Assembly: GCA_022750375.1 (NCBI GenBank)
Contig: JAKIVU010000001.1
Span: 94,695-157,247 of the forward strand
Length of the DNA stretch: 62,553 nt
DNA from: Thermoplasmata archaeon
GTDB taxonomy: Archaea > Thermoplasmatota > Thermoplasmata > Lutacidiplasmatales > UBA184
Reading direction: 5' to 3'
The notes below the pieces were generated by a model. That model did no database searches. It was given only the letters and a program-made list of their open reading frames with translations, and had not been told where the DNA came from. Each line of letters opens with the position of its first letter. Position 1 is the stretch's first letter. This document shows positions 16,571-25,630 of the stretch, in pieces. The position numbers and the translations under genes were made by a program.

Positions 16571-18250
16571 TCAGAACGCGCGGGACGGCTTATGCTCGCC
16601 GAACAGTCCGCGCCAGACGTCGGCGACCTCGCCGAGCGTGGCCCCGGCGTTGATGCTCGCGAGCACGGGCGGGAGGACGTTCTCTCCGTCGCGCGTCGCC
16701 TGCTCCAGGCGCGCGATCGCGGCGCGAAACTTCGCCGAGTCGCGCTCCTTTCTCCAGCGCCGAACCTGTCCGACCTGCCGCTGCTCCTCCGCGGGGGTGA
16801 TTCGCTGCACCGCGACACCACGACCCCCTACCTCAGGGAAGAGAGTGAAGTCGGTGTTACCGTCGGTGAACTCGTTCACTCCGACGACGACTTCTTGGTG
16901 CGCCTCGCGCGCCCGGGCGATTCGGTAGGCTTCGCGGGCGATCTCGGAGGCGAGGAAGCCGCGCTCGATCGCGAGCAACGCCCCTCCCATCTCTTCGATC
17001 CGGGCGAGATACTCGCGCGCCTCGCGCTCGATGCGGTCCGTCAGGTACTCGATCTCGTACGCTCCCCCGAGCGGGTCGACGGTGTTCGTTACCCCGGACT
17101 CCTCGGCAAGGATCTGCTGGGTCCGGAGCGCCAATCGGGCCGACGGCTCGGTCGGAAGACCGAGCGCCTCGTCCAGGGCGTTCGTGTGGAGCGACTGCGT
17201 GCCACCGAGCACGGCGGCAAGCGCCTCGAGCGTCGTGCGCACCACGTTCAGTTCCGGCTGCTGCGCGGTGAGGCTCGAGCCGGCGGTCTGCGTATGGAAC
17301 CGGAGCTGTTTGGATCGGGCGGAACGCGCGCCGAATGTCTCCTGAACGATCGTCGCCCACAATCTCCGGGCGGCGCGGTACTTCGCGATCTCCTCGAGAA
17401 AATTGCGGTCCGACGAGAAGAAGAACGAGAGGCGGGGAAGGAATTCGTCGAGGTCGAGGCCGCGTTCCTGCACCGCTCGGACGTACGCGATCGCGTTGGC
17501 GATCGTGAAGGCGACCTCCTGGACCGCCGTGGCCCCCGCTTCGCGCATGTGGTAGCCGGAGACGGAGATGTAGTTCCATTGCGGCATCTCGCGCGTGGCG
17601 AACTCGATCAAGTCGACCGCGAGGCGGAGCGACGCCTTCGGAGGGTAGATGTAGGTCCCGCGGGCGACGTACTCCTTTAGTATGTCATTCTGGACGGTGC
17701 CGCCCAGCCGGGCTCGCGGGACGCCGCTCTCCTCGGCGACCGCGACCAGGAGGGCGGTGAGGATCGGTGCGGTGGCGTTGATCGTCATCGAGACCGTAGC
17801 TTTGTCGAGGGGGAGACCCCGGAAGAGGGTCCGCATATCCCCGAGGGAGGCGATCGGGACGCCGCACCGGCCCACCTCTCCCACGGCCCGCGTGTGGTCA
17901 GAGTCGTAGCCGTTCTGCGTCGGGAGGTCGAACGCGACCGAGAGCCCGGTCTGTCCGCCTTTCAGAAGGAAATGGAATCGGCGGTTGGTCGCCTCGGCGC
18001 TTCCGAAGCCGGAGTACTGCCGAAGGGTCCAGAGCCGGCCCCGGTACATCGTCGGCTGGATCCCTCGCGTGTACGGGTACGACCCGGGAAATCCGACCTT
18101 GTCGAGGAACTCTCCGTCGGGGTCGTCGGGGGGTCCCACGAGGAGCGGAAGCTGACCTCCCTCGACCTTCGGGCCGATCGCCGCACGCGCGTCGGCCTCC
18201 CAACGCGCGCGGCCGGTCGCCTTCTTGGACGGTCGCCGGGAGCGGGCCAT
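16571..18250 (-). CDS. Methylmalonyl-CoA mutase, large catalytic subunit
   Basis: 559 residues covering only the TIM-barrel catalytic domain of the B12-dependent mutase that interconverts methylmalonyl-CoA and succinyl-CoA. Diagnostic segments are FPGSYPYTRGIQPTMYRGRLWTLRQYSGFGSAEATNRRF, GLSVAFDLPTQNGYDSDH, MSMTINATAP-like VSMTINATAP, YISVSGYHMREAGA, LRFHTQTAGSSLTAQQPELNVVRTTLEALAAVLGGTQSLHTNALDEAL and NTVDPLGGAYEIE. The B12-binding domain (DxHxxG) is absent, as in archaea where it is a separate small subunit; that gene is not in this window. It follows pheT after 29 bp and precedes mce. Confidence 0.96.
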   Translation of the reverse strand: MARSRRPSKKATGRARWEADARAAIGPKVEGGQLPLLVGPPDDPDGEFLDKVGFPGSYPYTRGIQPTMYRGRLWTLRQYSGFGSAEATNRRFHFLLKGGQTGLSVAFDLPTQNGYDSDHTRAVGEVGRCGVPIASLGDMRTLFRGLPLDKATVSMTINATAPILTALLVAVAEESGVPRARLGGTVQNDILKEYVARGTYIYPPKASLRLAVDLIEFATREMPQWNYISVSGYHMREAGATAVQEVAFTIANAIAYVRAVQERGLDLDEFLPRLSFFFSSDRNFLEEIAKYRAARRLWATIVQETFGARSARSKQLRFHTQTAGSSLTAQQPELNVVRTTLEALAAVLGGTQSLHTNALDEALGLPTEPSARLALRTQQILAEESGVTNTVDPLGGAYEIEYLTDRIEREAREYLARIEEMGGALLAIERGFLASEIAREAYRIARAREAHQEVVVGVNEFTDGNTDFTLFPEVGGRGVAVQRITPAEEQRQVGQVRRWRKERDSAKFRAAIARLEQATRDGENVLPPVLASINAGATLGEVADVWRGLFGEHKPSRAF

Positions 18251-18279
18251 CGCCGTCGGACCGGGGGGCTCTATTAATC

Positions 18280-19968
18280 CTATTCGCGGCCGCCGAGGAG
18301 AGGGAAGAGCTGGGTCAGGTCGAGCTCGGCCCAGGCGACGGGCACCGGCACCCCCATCCCCGCAAGAACTCCGGGGTGGACCTCGCCTACCTCTCCCACC
18401 GTCTCTCCTGCGACCCGCACCCGGGCCGCGCGCCCGGGTGTCATTCCCGGCAGCTCGGCGGGTTCACGCACCGCTCCGATGTCCAGCGTCCGGAGCAGGT
18501 AATCGAGCAGCGCCGCCGCATCGGCGAATCCGGCCGTCTCTCGCGCCAGTATCATTCCCGCGTGGTACCGGGTCTCCCCGCCGGCCTCGGCGGTCGGGAG
18601 CGGGACGATCACCGGCGCCACCTCGCCGAACGTCTGGGGGTAGCCGTGCCGCGTATTCCGGCTCAGGACCTCGAGGTGCGACAACAGCAGGCGATCCCGA
18701 ACGTACGCGAACTCCGAGGACGGTGGGTTCGAGAGCCGTATCGGGGCCGCGCCGGGGACGCGTTGCACCGCATTTTCGGAGACGAGGAGTGACGTATAGG
18801 GAGCGGCGAGCCCGAGCCCGAGCAGCGCCGTGGCGATGCGCCGGCGGAACACGGACTCCCGTCGGCGACGTCCGCGCGTGAGGCCGGCGGGCACGATCCC
18901 CTCCTCCGGTTGGATCACCTGGGCGAGGATCACCTCCTCGATCAGGTCGACCCCCGTCAGGAGGTCCGGCCTCCACGAGGGCACGTCGACCTTCCAGCCT
19001 CCGGAGTGGGCGTGCGCGGTCAGCCGGATCCGGCCCAAGCGCCGCTCGACTTCCCCGGGGGCGTAGAACGTACCGGACAGCGAATGCAGCGCCTCTGCCA
19101 GCAGGTCCACCGATCGTGGCGTGAAGACGTCGCGGCCGTCGGAGGAAGTCCCTACCTCGGTCCGGAGGGGAACAGGAGCGACCGACCAGCCCCGACTCAC
19201 GAAGACGACCAGCAGGAGCCCGAGGGCCTCGCGGACCGTTCGCTCGCGGATGCCGGTCGATTCGAGCAGGAGGACTCGGTCGCCCACGCGCGCCTCCCCG
19301 CCGGTCCGGCCGTTGAGGATTGGCGGAAGACTGAGGACCGTCCCGTTCGAGTCACGGATCGTCAGGCACGCGTTCTCGACGCGTCCGAGCACCCCGTACT
19401 TCGTCGCCATCGGGTGGTCACGGAAGAACTCCTCGCCGGAGACCTCCTCCGAGGCGCCGAGAGGGACGAAACGAACGCCCCGCAGCGATTCGAGGGCGTA
19501 TCGGAACGGTGGGACGAGACGCTCGTAGGGGTAGATACCGAGGCTCGCCGCCCGTCGGTCCCTTCCGAGGGTCGCATGCAAAAGCTCCTGGAACCGCACG
19601 GCCTCGGCGAGGGTGCCTTCATCGAGGCCGGCGTCGGTGGGCGCGGTGATGAGCACGCCGGCGATCGCGGGCCGGAGCGCGTGCACCGATGGGTCGACCT
19701 CGAACGAAGGCGCGGTGCCGAGTCCCTCAACGATGTGTGGGCGCAGGATCCCCTTCGCGTGGTCGGTCGCGCCCTCGACGTAGAGTGCCAAGCCCCCCTC
19801 GGAGAGGAGGTCGAGCCGGTCCGGCGTGACCGAGACGGTGAGCGTGTCGGCGTCCTGCGCTTCCAACTCGGCCTTGGAAACCGACAAGATGTCTTCGAGC
19901 GCTGCGGCGGAGAGCGGTTGGGGAAGCCGTCCCGTCACCCGTTCACGGCAGAGTACCGACTGCGGCAA
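18280..19968 (-). CDS. pheT: Phenylalanyl-tRNA synthetase beta subunit
   Basis: The beta subunit of the archaeal (alpha-beta)2 PheRS. It contains the B3/4 region (LGIYPYERLVPPFRYALESLRGVRFVPLG), FFRDHPMATKYGVLGR, the B5 domain (FYAPGEVERRLGRIRL) and the core beta-fold ending MGVPVPVAWAELDLTQLFPLL. The track frame runs 288 codons upstream into a region antisense or out of frame to pheS. I choose the TTG at 19968, two bases after the pheS stop. It gives LPQSVLCRERVTGRLPQPLSAAALEDILS and 562 residues, the normal archaeal length. It is translationally coupled to pheS. Confidence 0.94.
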   Translation of the reverse strand: MPQSVLCRERVTGRLPQPLSAAALEDILSVSKAELEAQDADTLTVSVTPDRLDLLSEGGLALYVEGATDHAKGILRPHIVEGLGTAPSFEVDPSVHALRPAIAGVLITAPTDAGLDEGTLAEAVRFQELLHATLGRDRRAASLGIYPYERLVPPFRYALESLRGVRFVPLGASEEVSGEEFFRDHPMATKYGVLGRVENACLTIRDSNGTVLSLPPILNGRTGGEARVGDRVLLLESTGIRERTVREALGLLLVVFVSRGWSVAPVPLRTEVGTSSDGRDVFTPRSVDLLAEALHSLSGTFYAPGEVERRLGRIRLTAHAHSGGWKVDVPSWRPDLLTGVDLIEEVILAQVIQPEEGIVPAGLTRGRRRRESVFRRRIATALLGLGLAAPYTSLLVSENAVQRVPGAAPIRLSNPPSSEFAYVRDRLLLSHLEVLSRNTRHGYPQTFGEVAPVIVPLPTAEAGGETRYHAGMILARETAGFADAAALLDYLLRTLDIGAVREPAELPGMTPGRAARVRVAGETVGEVGEVHPGVLAGMGVPVPVAWAELDLTQLFPLLGGRE

Positions 19969-19970
19969 GG

Positions 19971-21500
19971 TTAGGGCCCCCCACCGCGCAAACGGTCGAG
20001 GTCGTCCTCGAACAGGTCCCGGATGTCGTTGCATCCGAGCGCGACCATCGCGAGTCGAGTGATCCCGATCCCCCACGCGGCGACCGGAACTTCCACGCCG
20101 AGCGGCCGTAGGACCTCCGGACGGAACATCCCGCCCGGCAACACTTCCATCCAGCCGAGTCGCGGATGGCGGACATACCCCTCCACCGACGGTTCCGTGA
20201 AGGGAAAGTAGCTGGGTCGGATCTTGAGCTCTCGGATGCCGATCGCCTCCGCGAGCGCTCCGAACATCCCCACGAGGTGGCGAATGCTGGTCCCCTCGCC
20301 GCCGAGCACGCCCTCGCACTGACCGAACTCCACGCCGTGACGTGCGTCTACCTCTTCGCGCCGGAAGTTTCGGTCGATCGAGTACATCCGGAACGGCGGG
20401 CGCGGGTGCCCGGCGAGAAAGCGTGCGGAGACGGCCGTCGTCTGGGAGCGGAGCACGGGGCGTGCAGCGATCGTCGGGTCGTACTCCCCACCCCACCCTG
20501 GGCCGACCGGCGTCGGCTCCCCCGGCAGTGGTCGACCGTCGTGCACATCGGCCACCCTTCCGAGCAGGTCCGCCGGTGGAAGATGTCCCTGAATCCCGTT
20601 CAGGGAGAGCGCGTCGTGGATCGAGCGTGCCGGGTGGTCCTGCGGCATGTTGAGGACGTCGTTGTTCCAGAACTCGGTCTCGAGCAGGGGGCCCTCCGCT
20701 TGCTCGAATCCGAGGCCGATCAGGATCTCCTCGAACTCCTCGAGCCACGCGACATACGGGTTCGGGCGAGCGGCGGTCAAGAACGGTACCGGCGCCCGAA
20801 CATCGTAAGGCCGGAACGTGTGATCCCTCCACGCGCCGGAAGCGAGCAAGACCGGGGTCAGGGCGCCGAGCATCTCCTCCCCTTCCGCCGGGACGGTCAG
20901 CCGTCGACCTTCTTCGGACGGGGACCAGCGTTTGATCGAACGGCGTTCCGTGCGGACGAGGCCACGACGCTCGAGCGCGGAAACGATCGCCTCATCGACC
21001 TCCTCCTCCTCGTTCACCAATTGCTTGAGAACGACCTCTTCCGGCAGGAGCGTCGGCCGCGACGCATCGCCCTTGCGCAGTCGGAACGGCATCCCGTCCT
21101 CGAGCAGTCCCCGGCGTCGTAGGATTCCGATCGCCGCGGAGCGCTCCTCTTCGTCGAGGCCCTCCGCTGCCGCGGTCTCGGGGGTCAGGGTCCCGCCGTG
21201 TCGATCGAGCGCCGCGAGGAACCGCCGCTCGGGCAGACCGCGAGCCAGCGCCGTCTCACCGCGCGGGGTCAGTCGACGGGTGGTCAGGTGCTCTTCTTCG
21301 ACCGCCACCAGGTGCTTTGCCCGCAGTCGTTGGAGACTCCCGCGTACCTGGTCGAGGCCGAGGCCGGTCCGGCTCGCGAGCTCCTCCTCTTCGATGGACA
21401 ACTCTGGAGTCGATCGAAGTGCGACCAGCACCGAACGCTCGGGCCCCGAGAGGGTCACCGGGGCCGCCCCGTCCGATGCACCTTCCGATGCACCGGGCAC
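19971..21500 (-). CDS. pheS: Phenylalanyl-tRNA synthetase alpha subunit
   Basis: Catalytic class II aaRS subunit. The N-terminal 220 residues contain several winged-helix modules (for example LRSTPELSIEEEELASRTGLGLDQVRGSLQRLRAKHLV) used for tRNA binding. The catalytic domain has ARPNPYVAWLEEFEEILIGLGFEQAEGPLLETEFWNNDVLNMPQDHPAR (motif 1/2 area), FRMYSIDRNFRREEVDARHGVEFGQCEG (motif 2) and GMFRPEVLRPLGVEVPVAAWGIGITRLAMVALG (motif 3). The track start is TTG at 21512, but GTG at 21500 sits 26 nt from a TATA-like box and is preferred. It heads the run pheS-pheT-mcm-mce-eno-rpsB. Confidence 0.95.
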   Translation of the reverse strand: MPGASEGASDGAAPVTLSGPERSVLVALRSTPELSIEEEELASRTGLGLDQVRGSLQRLRAKHLVAVEEEHLTTRRLTPRGETALARGLPERRFLAALDRHGGTLTPETAAAEGLDEEERSAAIGILRRRGLLEDGMPFRLRKGDASRPTLLPEEVVLKQLVNEEEEVDEAIVSALERRGLVRTERRSIKRWSPSEEGRRLTVPAEGEEMLGALTPVLLASGAWRDHTFRPYDVRAPVPFLTAARPNPYVAWLEEFEEILIGLGFEQAEGPLLETEFWNNDVLNMPQDHPARSIHDALSLNGIQGHLPPADLLGRVADVHDGRPLPGEPTPVGPGWGGEYDPTIAARPVLRSQTTAVSARFLAGHPRPPFRMYSIDRNFRREEVDARHGVEFGQCEGVLGGEGTSIRHLVGMFGALAEAIGIRELKIRPSYFPFTEPSVEGYVRHPRLGWMEVLPGGMFRPEVLRPLGVEVPVAAWGIGITRLAMVALGCNDIRDLFEDDLDRLRGGGP

Positions 21501-21522
21501 GAGGTCGACCAAGAGGGAGCGC

Positions 21523-21531
21523 GATTAAGTC
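21523..21531 (-). promoter_or_regulatory. TATA-like box of the pheS operon
   Basis: GACTTAATC on the minus strand is centred 26-27 nt before the GTG at 21500. It decides the start choice for pheS. Confidence 0.5.
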
Positions 21532-21589
21532 TTTTCCCGCGGCGCGCCGGTAGGGCCTTGGGGATTTCTCGGCGACCGGTCTCGGACCT

Positions 21590-23989
21590 CTATCCAGGCG
21601 GGTTCGGAGGGACCGCATCCTCGGCGGGCGCAGCGGGAACCGCGGGGGATGGAGCCATCGCCGGGGGCGGAGCCGGGTCCGGAGCGGGGGCGGGCGCGCG
21701 GGGGGTTGGGTAGGTGGGGGATGGAGGCGGGGACTCCGCAGAATCGGGTCCTCGTCCGATCAGCCAGCCGACCACGATACTGAGCGTCATGAGGACGACG
21801 TACAGGACGACATTATTGGGATAGGTCGAGAGCGGCGCGAGCGCCGGGTCGAAGCCAAGGAGGTTCACGCTGACGGTCGTCGATACGTTACCGTAGTACC
21901 CGCCGTTCGAGACCAGCGCCGTCGCCACGGCGCTCGACCCCAGGTAGCAGTACGGGACGGTGATCGACGCGAGAGCCGTTCCGGACCCGTTGGACACGGG
22001 GCCGGCCAACCCAAACACTCCCGAACAGGGCCCCCCGATCCCGGCGGAGGAGAGCGAGACGACGATCGATACCCCGGGGATGGCGGCCCCGCTAGTCGAG
22101 TTCGCGATCGTGACGAGGATCGACACTTGCCCACCCGGTGCGACGGGAGACGGCGAGGCGCCGATCGAAAGATTCACAAAGCTCGAAACGAGGTGTTCGT
22201 AGAGGTAGACGCCGATGGGGGATCCCCAGCCCGTCGCCGTGTCCCAGCCCGGACCCGCGGCCCCGAGGCAGTTCGAGCCGGAGTTGACGTCGTTCAACGG
22301 GTAGTCCTTCGTGGAGCTGTTGGCCGCCAGAGCGTAGATCGCCGGGGTCAGGAATCCGAAGTTGTCGCCGCGCAGGGCGTCCATCTCGGTCACCATCCCG
22401 GCCCAGAGGGGAGTGGCGAAGCTCGTTCCTCCTCCGGCGTCCTCCTGGCCGTTGAAGTAGATGAAATTGTAGTCCGCGGTCGCTGCCACATCGGGACCGC
22501 CCCGGTGGCCGTTCGCCTCGATGGGCGCTTTCGCGCTTCCGACCTCCTGCCACGACGGGGCACCGAACTGCGTAGAGAACCCGCCTCCGCTCTCGGGCCA
22601 GGCCGACTCACTGAATCCGGTGAGCGCCCCGAGGACGCTTCGTTGGAGCGTTACGCTGGTGCCGCCCACGGCGACCACTTGCGGGGATGCCGACGGATAC
22701 TGGGCCTGCGCTCCCCCGGTACAACCGGCCGTCGCGTCGCCGCCCGTGTCCCCGGTCGCCGCGAAGAGGCTGATCTTTTCGTGGGCCGCGACCGCGAAAT
22801 CCGTCTCGAATCCGTCGGTGAGGGTCATGTCCGCGCCGTCCGCGGAACCGAACGACATCGAGATCGCCGCGACGTTCGGGATGCGCGCCGGGTCGACCGC
22901 CATGTTCAACGCGTCGATCATCGACGTATCGCTCGGGGAGTAGGAGTCCATGGCCGGCCCGGCGGGGGCATAGACCGCGTCGAGCGTGGCGCCGGGGGCC
23001 ATCGACCCTGACCATTCGATGTCGAGCGTGAGCTCTCGAGAACCGTTGCTCGGGTCGTTGACCGCGTTCGCGGACGGCGCCGAAGCGCCATCGACCGGGT
23101 ATGCCACGACGTTGGGCGAGGGAAAACCCGAAGGGTAGTCCTGAGCAAAGAACGTCTGAATGTCGTTCGGCGCGTAGCCAAGACCCCACAGGAGCAACAC
23201 GATGCCTTTGCCCGAAGCGTAGGTCGGCGAAGGGGTGAGGTTGTAGAGTCCCGAAACATCGTAGATGTCGCGAGCGATCGATGGGGTGACGAGGTTGGCC
23301 GGGTTCTGGGCCGGTCCGTTGACCGTGGGCGAGATCTCGGGCAATTCGGGCAGCGAGAACTGGTCGAAGCCACTTGCGAGGCCGGTCACCGATTGGACCT
23401 CGGCCTCCAGGTTCGGGGGAAGCGAGGGCGCGGCGGCGGGGAAGCTCACGGAACGTCCGTCGTAGGTTCCGGAGAGTATCGAGGTGCCGAAAGCTCGGTC
23501 GACGGCCGCGGGGGTCCCGCTCAGACCGAGGGAGAGCCGGTCGGGCCAGGCGTGAGAGACCACGAGTCCGTTCGATTCGAAGTACTGCTCGGCAGAAGCG
23601 TACTCCGCGGTCGATAGCCCGTACTCATCCGCGATCTCCGTGACGGTCATCGGCGCGGCGTTCCCGCTTGGCGCGTCGTAGAACGTTGCGTTCGAGGGCG
23701 TGAAGGTAACTTCGAGGTTCTGAAGGTTCGAGGCCGGAAGAAGGCCCTCGGCATCGCGGGCGACCGCGGGGGAGAAACCGGCGCGCTCGGCGAAGCTCAC
23801 TGTGCCGAGGGCATCCGGGGTGATCACCGTCATAGGACCCGTCGACCGTGCGGCGGCCGGCGCCAGCGCGCCGGCCGGCAAGATCATCACGGCGGCGAGG
23901 AGAAGAACGAGGAGCAGCCCCGGCGCCGCGTGCGGTCGCCGACGCCGTCCGGGGAGAGGGGGCCCCACGACAATGGGAGGCTCGCTCAC
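21590..23989 (-). CDS. Sedolisin-type (S53) serine protease, membrane-anchored
   Basis: 799 residues from GTG 23989 (track frame starts earlier, inside the upstream gene). Residues about 20-40 are a signal helix (PGLLLVLLLAAVMILPAGAL). A Pro-kumamolisin activation domain spans about 60-200. The catalytic domain has Glu319 and Asp323 (RELTLDIEW), oxyanion Asp414 (ATGDTGGD), nucleophile Ser523 (GGGTSFATPLW) and a Ca-site end (DVNSGSNC...GPGWDTATGWGSP). A beta-rich domain follows (about 600-735), then one helix (VVLYVVLMTLSIVVGWLIG) and a Pro-rich tail. S53 enzymes work at acid pH outside the cell. It starts 32 bp after the GltD-like gene. Confidence 0.93.
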   Translation of the reverse strand: MSEPPIVVGPPLPGRRRRPHAAPGLLLVLLLAAVMILPAGALAPAAARSTGPMTVITPDALGTVSFAERAGFSPAVARDAEGLLPASNLQNLEVTFTPSNATFYDAPSGNAAPMTVTEIADEYGLSTAEYASAEQYFESNGLVVSHAWPDRLSLGLSGTPAAVDRAFGTSILSGTYDGRSVSFPAAAPSLPPNLEAEVQSVTGLASGFDQFSLPELPEISPTVNGPAQNPANLVTPSIARDIYDVSGLYNLTPSPTYASGKGIVLLLWGLGYAPNDIQTFFAQDYPSGFPSPNVVAYPVDGASAPSANAVNDPSNGSRELTLDIEWSGSMAPGATLDAVYAPAGPAMDSYSPSDTSMIDALNMAVDPARIPNVAAISMSFGSADGADMTLTDGFETDFAVAAHEKISLFAATGDTGGDATAGCTGGAQAQYPSASPQVVAVGGTSVTLQRSVLGALTGFSESAWPESGGGFSTQFGAPSWQEVGSAKAPIEANGHRGGPDVAATADYNFIYFNGQEDAGGGTSFATPLWAGMVTEMDALRGDNFGFLTPAIYALAANSSTKDYPLNDVNSGSNCLGAAGPGWDTATGWGSPIGVYLYEHLVSSFVNLSIGASPSPVAPGGQVSILVTIANSTSGAAIPGVSIVVSLSSAGIGGPCSGVFGLAGPVSNGSGTALASITVPYCYLGSSAVATALVSNGGYYGNVSTTVSVNLLGFDPALAPLSTYPNNVVLYVVLMTLSIVVGWLIGRGPDSAESPPPSPTYPTPRAPAPAPDPAPPPAMAPSPAVPAAPAEDAVPPNPPG

Positions 23990-24021
23990 CGCTGAAATAG
24001 CTTCCCCCCGGGGAGGAGCGC

Positions 24022-25479
24022 TCAGCTCCGAATCGCCGCAGTGTACCCCGCGGGGAGGTGGTAGGTGCCCTCGCCCCCGAGCGGGTCCGGCCGGGGAGTA
24101 GCGATTTCGCCCCGCTTCGCCGCGAGGTAGGCGTCGATCGCCTCGGCCGCCTGCGTCGCGGTTCCCATCGCGTAGACGACCGACCGGCCGCCCGCGGAGA
24201 AGATTCCCGGCACGGCCGTCTCGAACCCCTTTCCCTTCCCCTCGGGCCAGCCCTGGTTGGTGATCTTGAGGTCGAGCTCGGGACCGAACCCGAGCAGGTC
24301 GGCCTTCTGGCCGACCGCGACGATCACCGTGTCGCACGGGATCGTCTCTTCGGAGCCCGGGACCGGCGTGGGACTCCGTCGTCCACCGGCGTCGGGGGGT
24401 CCGAGCTCGATCGATTGGACGACCAGCCCTTCGACGTGGCCGTTCCCCACGATCCGGACCGGGGCTTTCTGGAACAGGAAGCGGATCCCTTCGTGTTCCG
24501 CGCCGCGGACCTCCTCGGGATCGGCGGGCATCTCCTCGCGTCCGCGCCGGTAGACGAGGGTGACCCGGCCCCCGTTCGACTTACGCAGCGCGCTGCGCAC
24601 CGAGTCCATGGCGACGTCCCCGCCTCCGACGACGACGATCTCCTTCCCGACGGTGACCGGGCGGTCGTGGTTGATCTCCTTCAGGAACGAGAGAGCGTGG
24701 ACCACGCCCTCCATCTCCTCTCCGGGAACGTTCAAGGTCCGGTGGGTGGAGGTTCCGATCGAAACGAACACCGCCTGGTAGCCGTCCTTGAGCAGTTGCT
24801 CGACCGGGAGGTCCTTTCCTACCTTCGTCGCGGTGACGAACGTGACGTCGAGGTCCCGGAACCGTGCCCGGTCCGTGAGGACATCCGCGTCGGTCATTCG
24901 GTACGCAGGAATCGTCTGCATCAGTCCCCCGAGCCGGTCTTCCTGCTCGTAGACCGTGACGGAGTAGCCCCGCACGCCCAGCTCCCACGCCGCCATCATC
25001 CCGGCCGGACCTGCACCGACCACGGCCACGCGTTGGTTCTTCGGCTTCGAGGCAACGTAGGCGAGGTCGCTCTGGCCGTAGTCGAGGGCGACCCGCTTCA
25101 GGTGCCGGATCGCGATCGGGACGCCTTTCTTCTTCACGACGCAGGCGTCCTCACAGTAGTGGTAGCAAACCTTGCAGAGACTCGTGGAGAGCGGGTTCTC
25201 TCGGAGGGTCACCTTCGCGGCCCCGTCGAAATCCTCGACGGCGATCAGCCGGATGTACTCCCGGGCGTCCTGGGAGATGGGGCACGCCTCGATGCACCAG
25301 GGACGGCGACACTGGATGCACCGCTTCGCCTCCAGGACGGCGTCCTCCTTCGAGTAGGCGTGAAGGACCTCGCGGAAATCCGTCGTCCGGTCGGGGACCG
25401 GCTCTTCCACGATCGGGACCCGTACCGGGTTCAGTTTCGGAGGGGTCGGCCTCGGTGCGACGGGCGCCTCTGCGGACAT
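24022..25479 (-). CDS. GltD/NfnB-like NAD(P)H-dependent oxidoreductase
   Basis: 485 residues matching the glutamate synthase small-subunit family. An N-terminal Fe-S domain has CIQCRRPWCIEACPI and CKVCYHYCEDACVVKKKGVPIAIRHLKR. FAD-binding GAGPAGMMAAWELG sits near residue 150, NAD(P)-binding VVVGGGDVAMDSVRSAL near 290, and the final FAD motif is GIFSAGG.VVYAMGTATQAAEAIDAYL. Such subunits pass electrons from NADPH to GltB, NfnA or other partners; no partner gene is visible here, so the reaction is uncertain. ATG 25479 is chosen; the track frame extends 129 codons into the divergent srp54 promoter and gene. A TATA-like CTTAAG lies 31 nt upstream. Confidence 0.9.
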   Translation of the reverse strand: MSAEAPVAPRPTPPKLNPVRVPIVEEPVPDRTTDFREVLHAYSKEDAVLEAKRCIQCRRPWCIEACPISQDAREYIRLIAVEDFDGAAKVTLRENPLSTSLCKVCYHYCEDACVVKKKGVPIAIRHLKRVALDYGQSDLAYVASKPKNQRVAVVGAGPAGMMAAWELGVRGYSVTVYEQEDRLGGLMQTIPAYRMTDADVLTDRARFRDLDVTFVTATKVGKDLPVEQLLKDGYQAVFVSIGTSTHRTLNVPGEEMEGVVHALSFLKEINHDRPVTVGKEIVVVGGGDVAMDSVRSALRKSNGGRVTLVYRRGREEMPADPEEVRGAEHEGIRFLFQKAPVRIVGNGHVEGLVVQSIELGPPDAGGRRSPTPVPGSEETIPCDTVIVAVGQKADLLGFGPELDLKITNQGWPEGKGKGFETAVPGIFSAGGRSVVYAMGTATQAAEAIDAYLAAKRGEIATPRPDPLGGEGTYHLPAGYTAAIRS

Positions 25480-25506
25480 AGAACCACCGAAAGAAGCCCC
25501 TACGAT

Positions 25507-25514
25507 TCTTAAGA
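25507..25514 (-). promoter_or_regulatory. TATA-like box of the GltD-like gene
   Basis: TCTTAAGA, about 31 nt before the ATG at 25479, in the divergent spacer with srp54. Confidence 0.5.
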
Positions 25515-25576
25515 GCGTTCCGCGCCCCACGCAAGGACACGACGGGGAATCGGTCGCCTCCGCGGCCCCGGCACCC

Positions 25577-25587
25577 AAAGCTATAGG
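25577..25587 (+). promoter_or_regulatory. TATA-like box and leader of srp54
   Basis: AAAGCTATAGG is centred about 48 nt before the ATG. A purine-rich GGAAGGGAGTG (25615-25625) lies just before the start and can act as a Shine-Dalgarno site, so this transcript probably has a short leader. Confidence 0.45.
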
Positions 25588-25630
25588 GGGACCCCTCGTC
25601 CCTACGAACATCCCGGAAGGGAGTGCGACC

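Noticed and set aside
19969-20832. N-terminal extension of the 850-codon pheT frame
   Set aside because: Overlaps pheS out of frame and is Arg-rich; the PheT family starts at the TTG at 19968.
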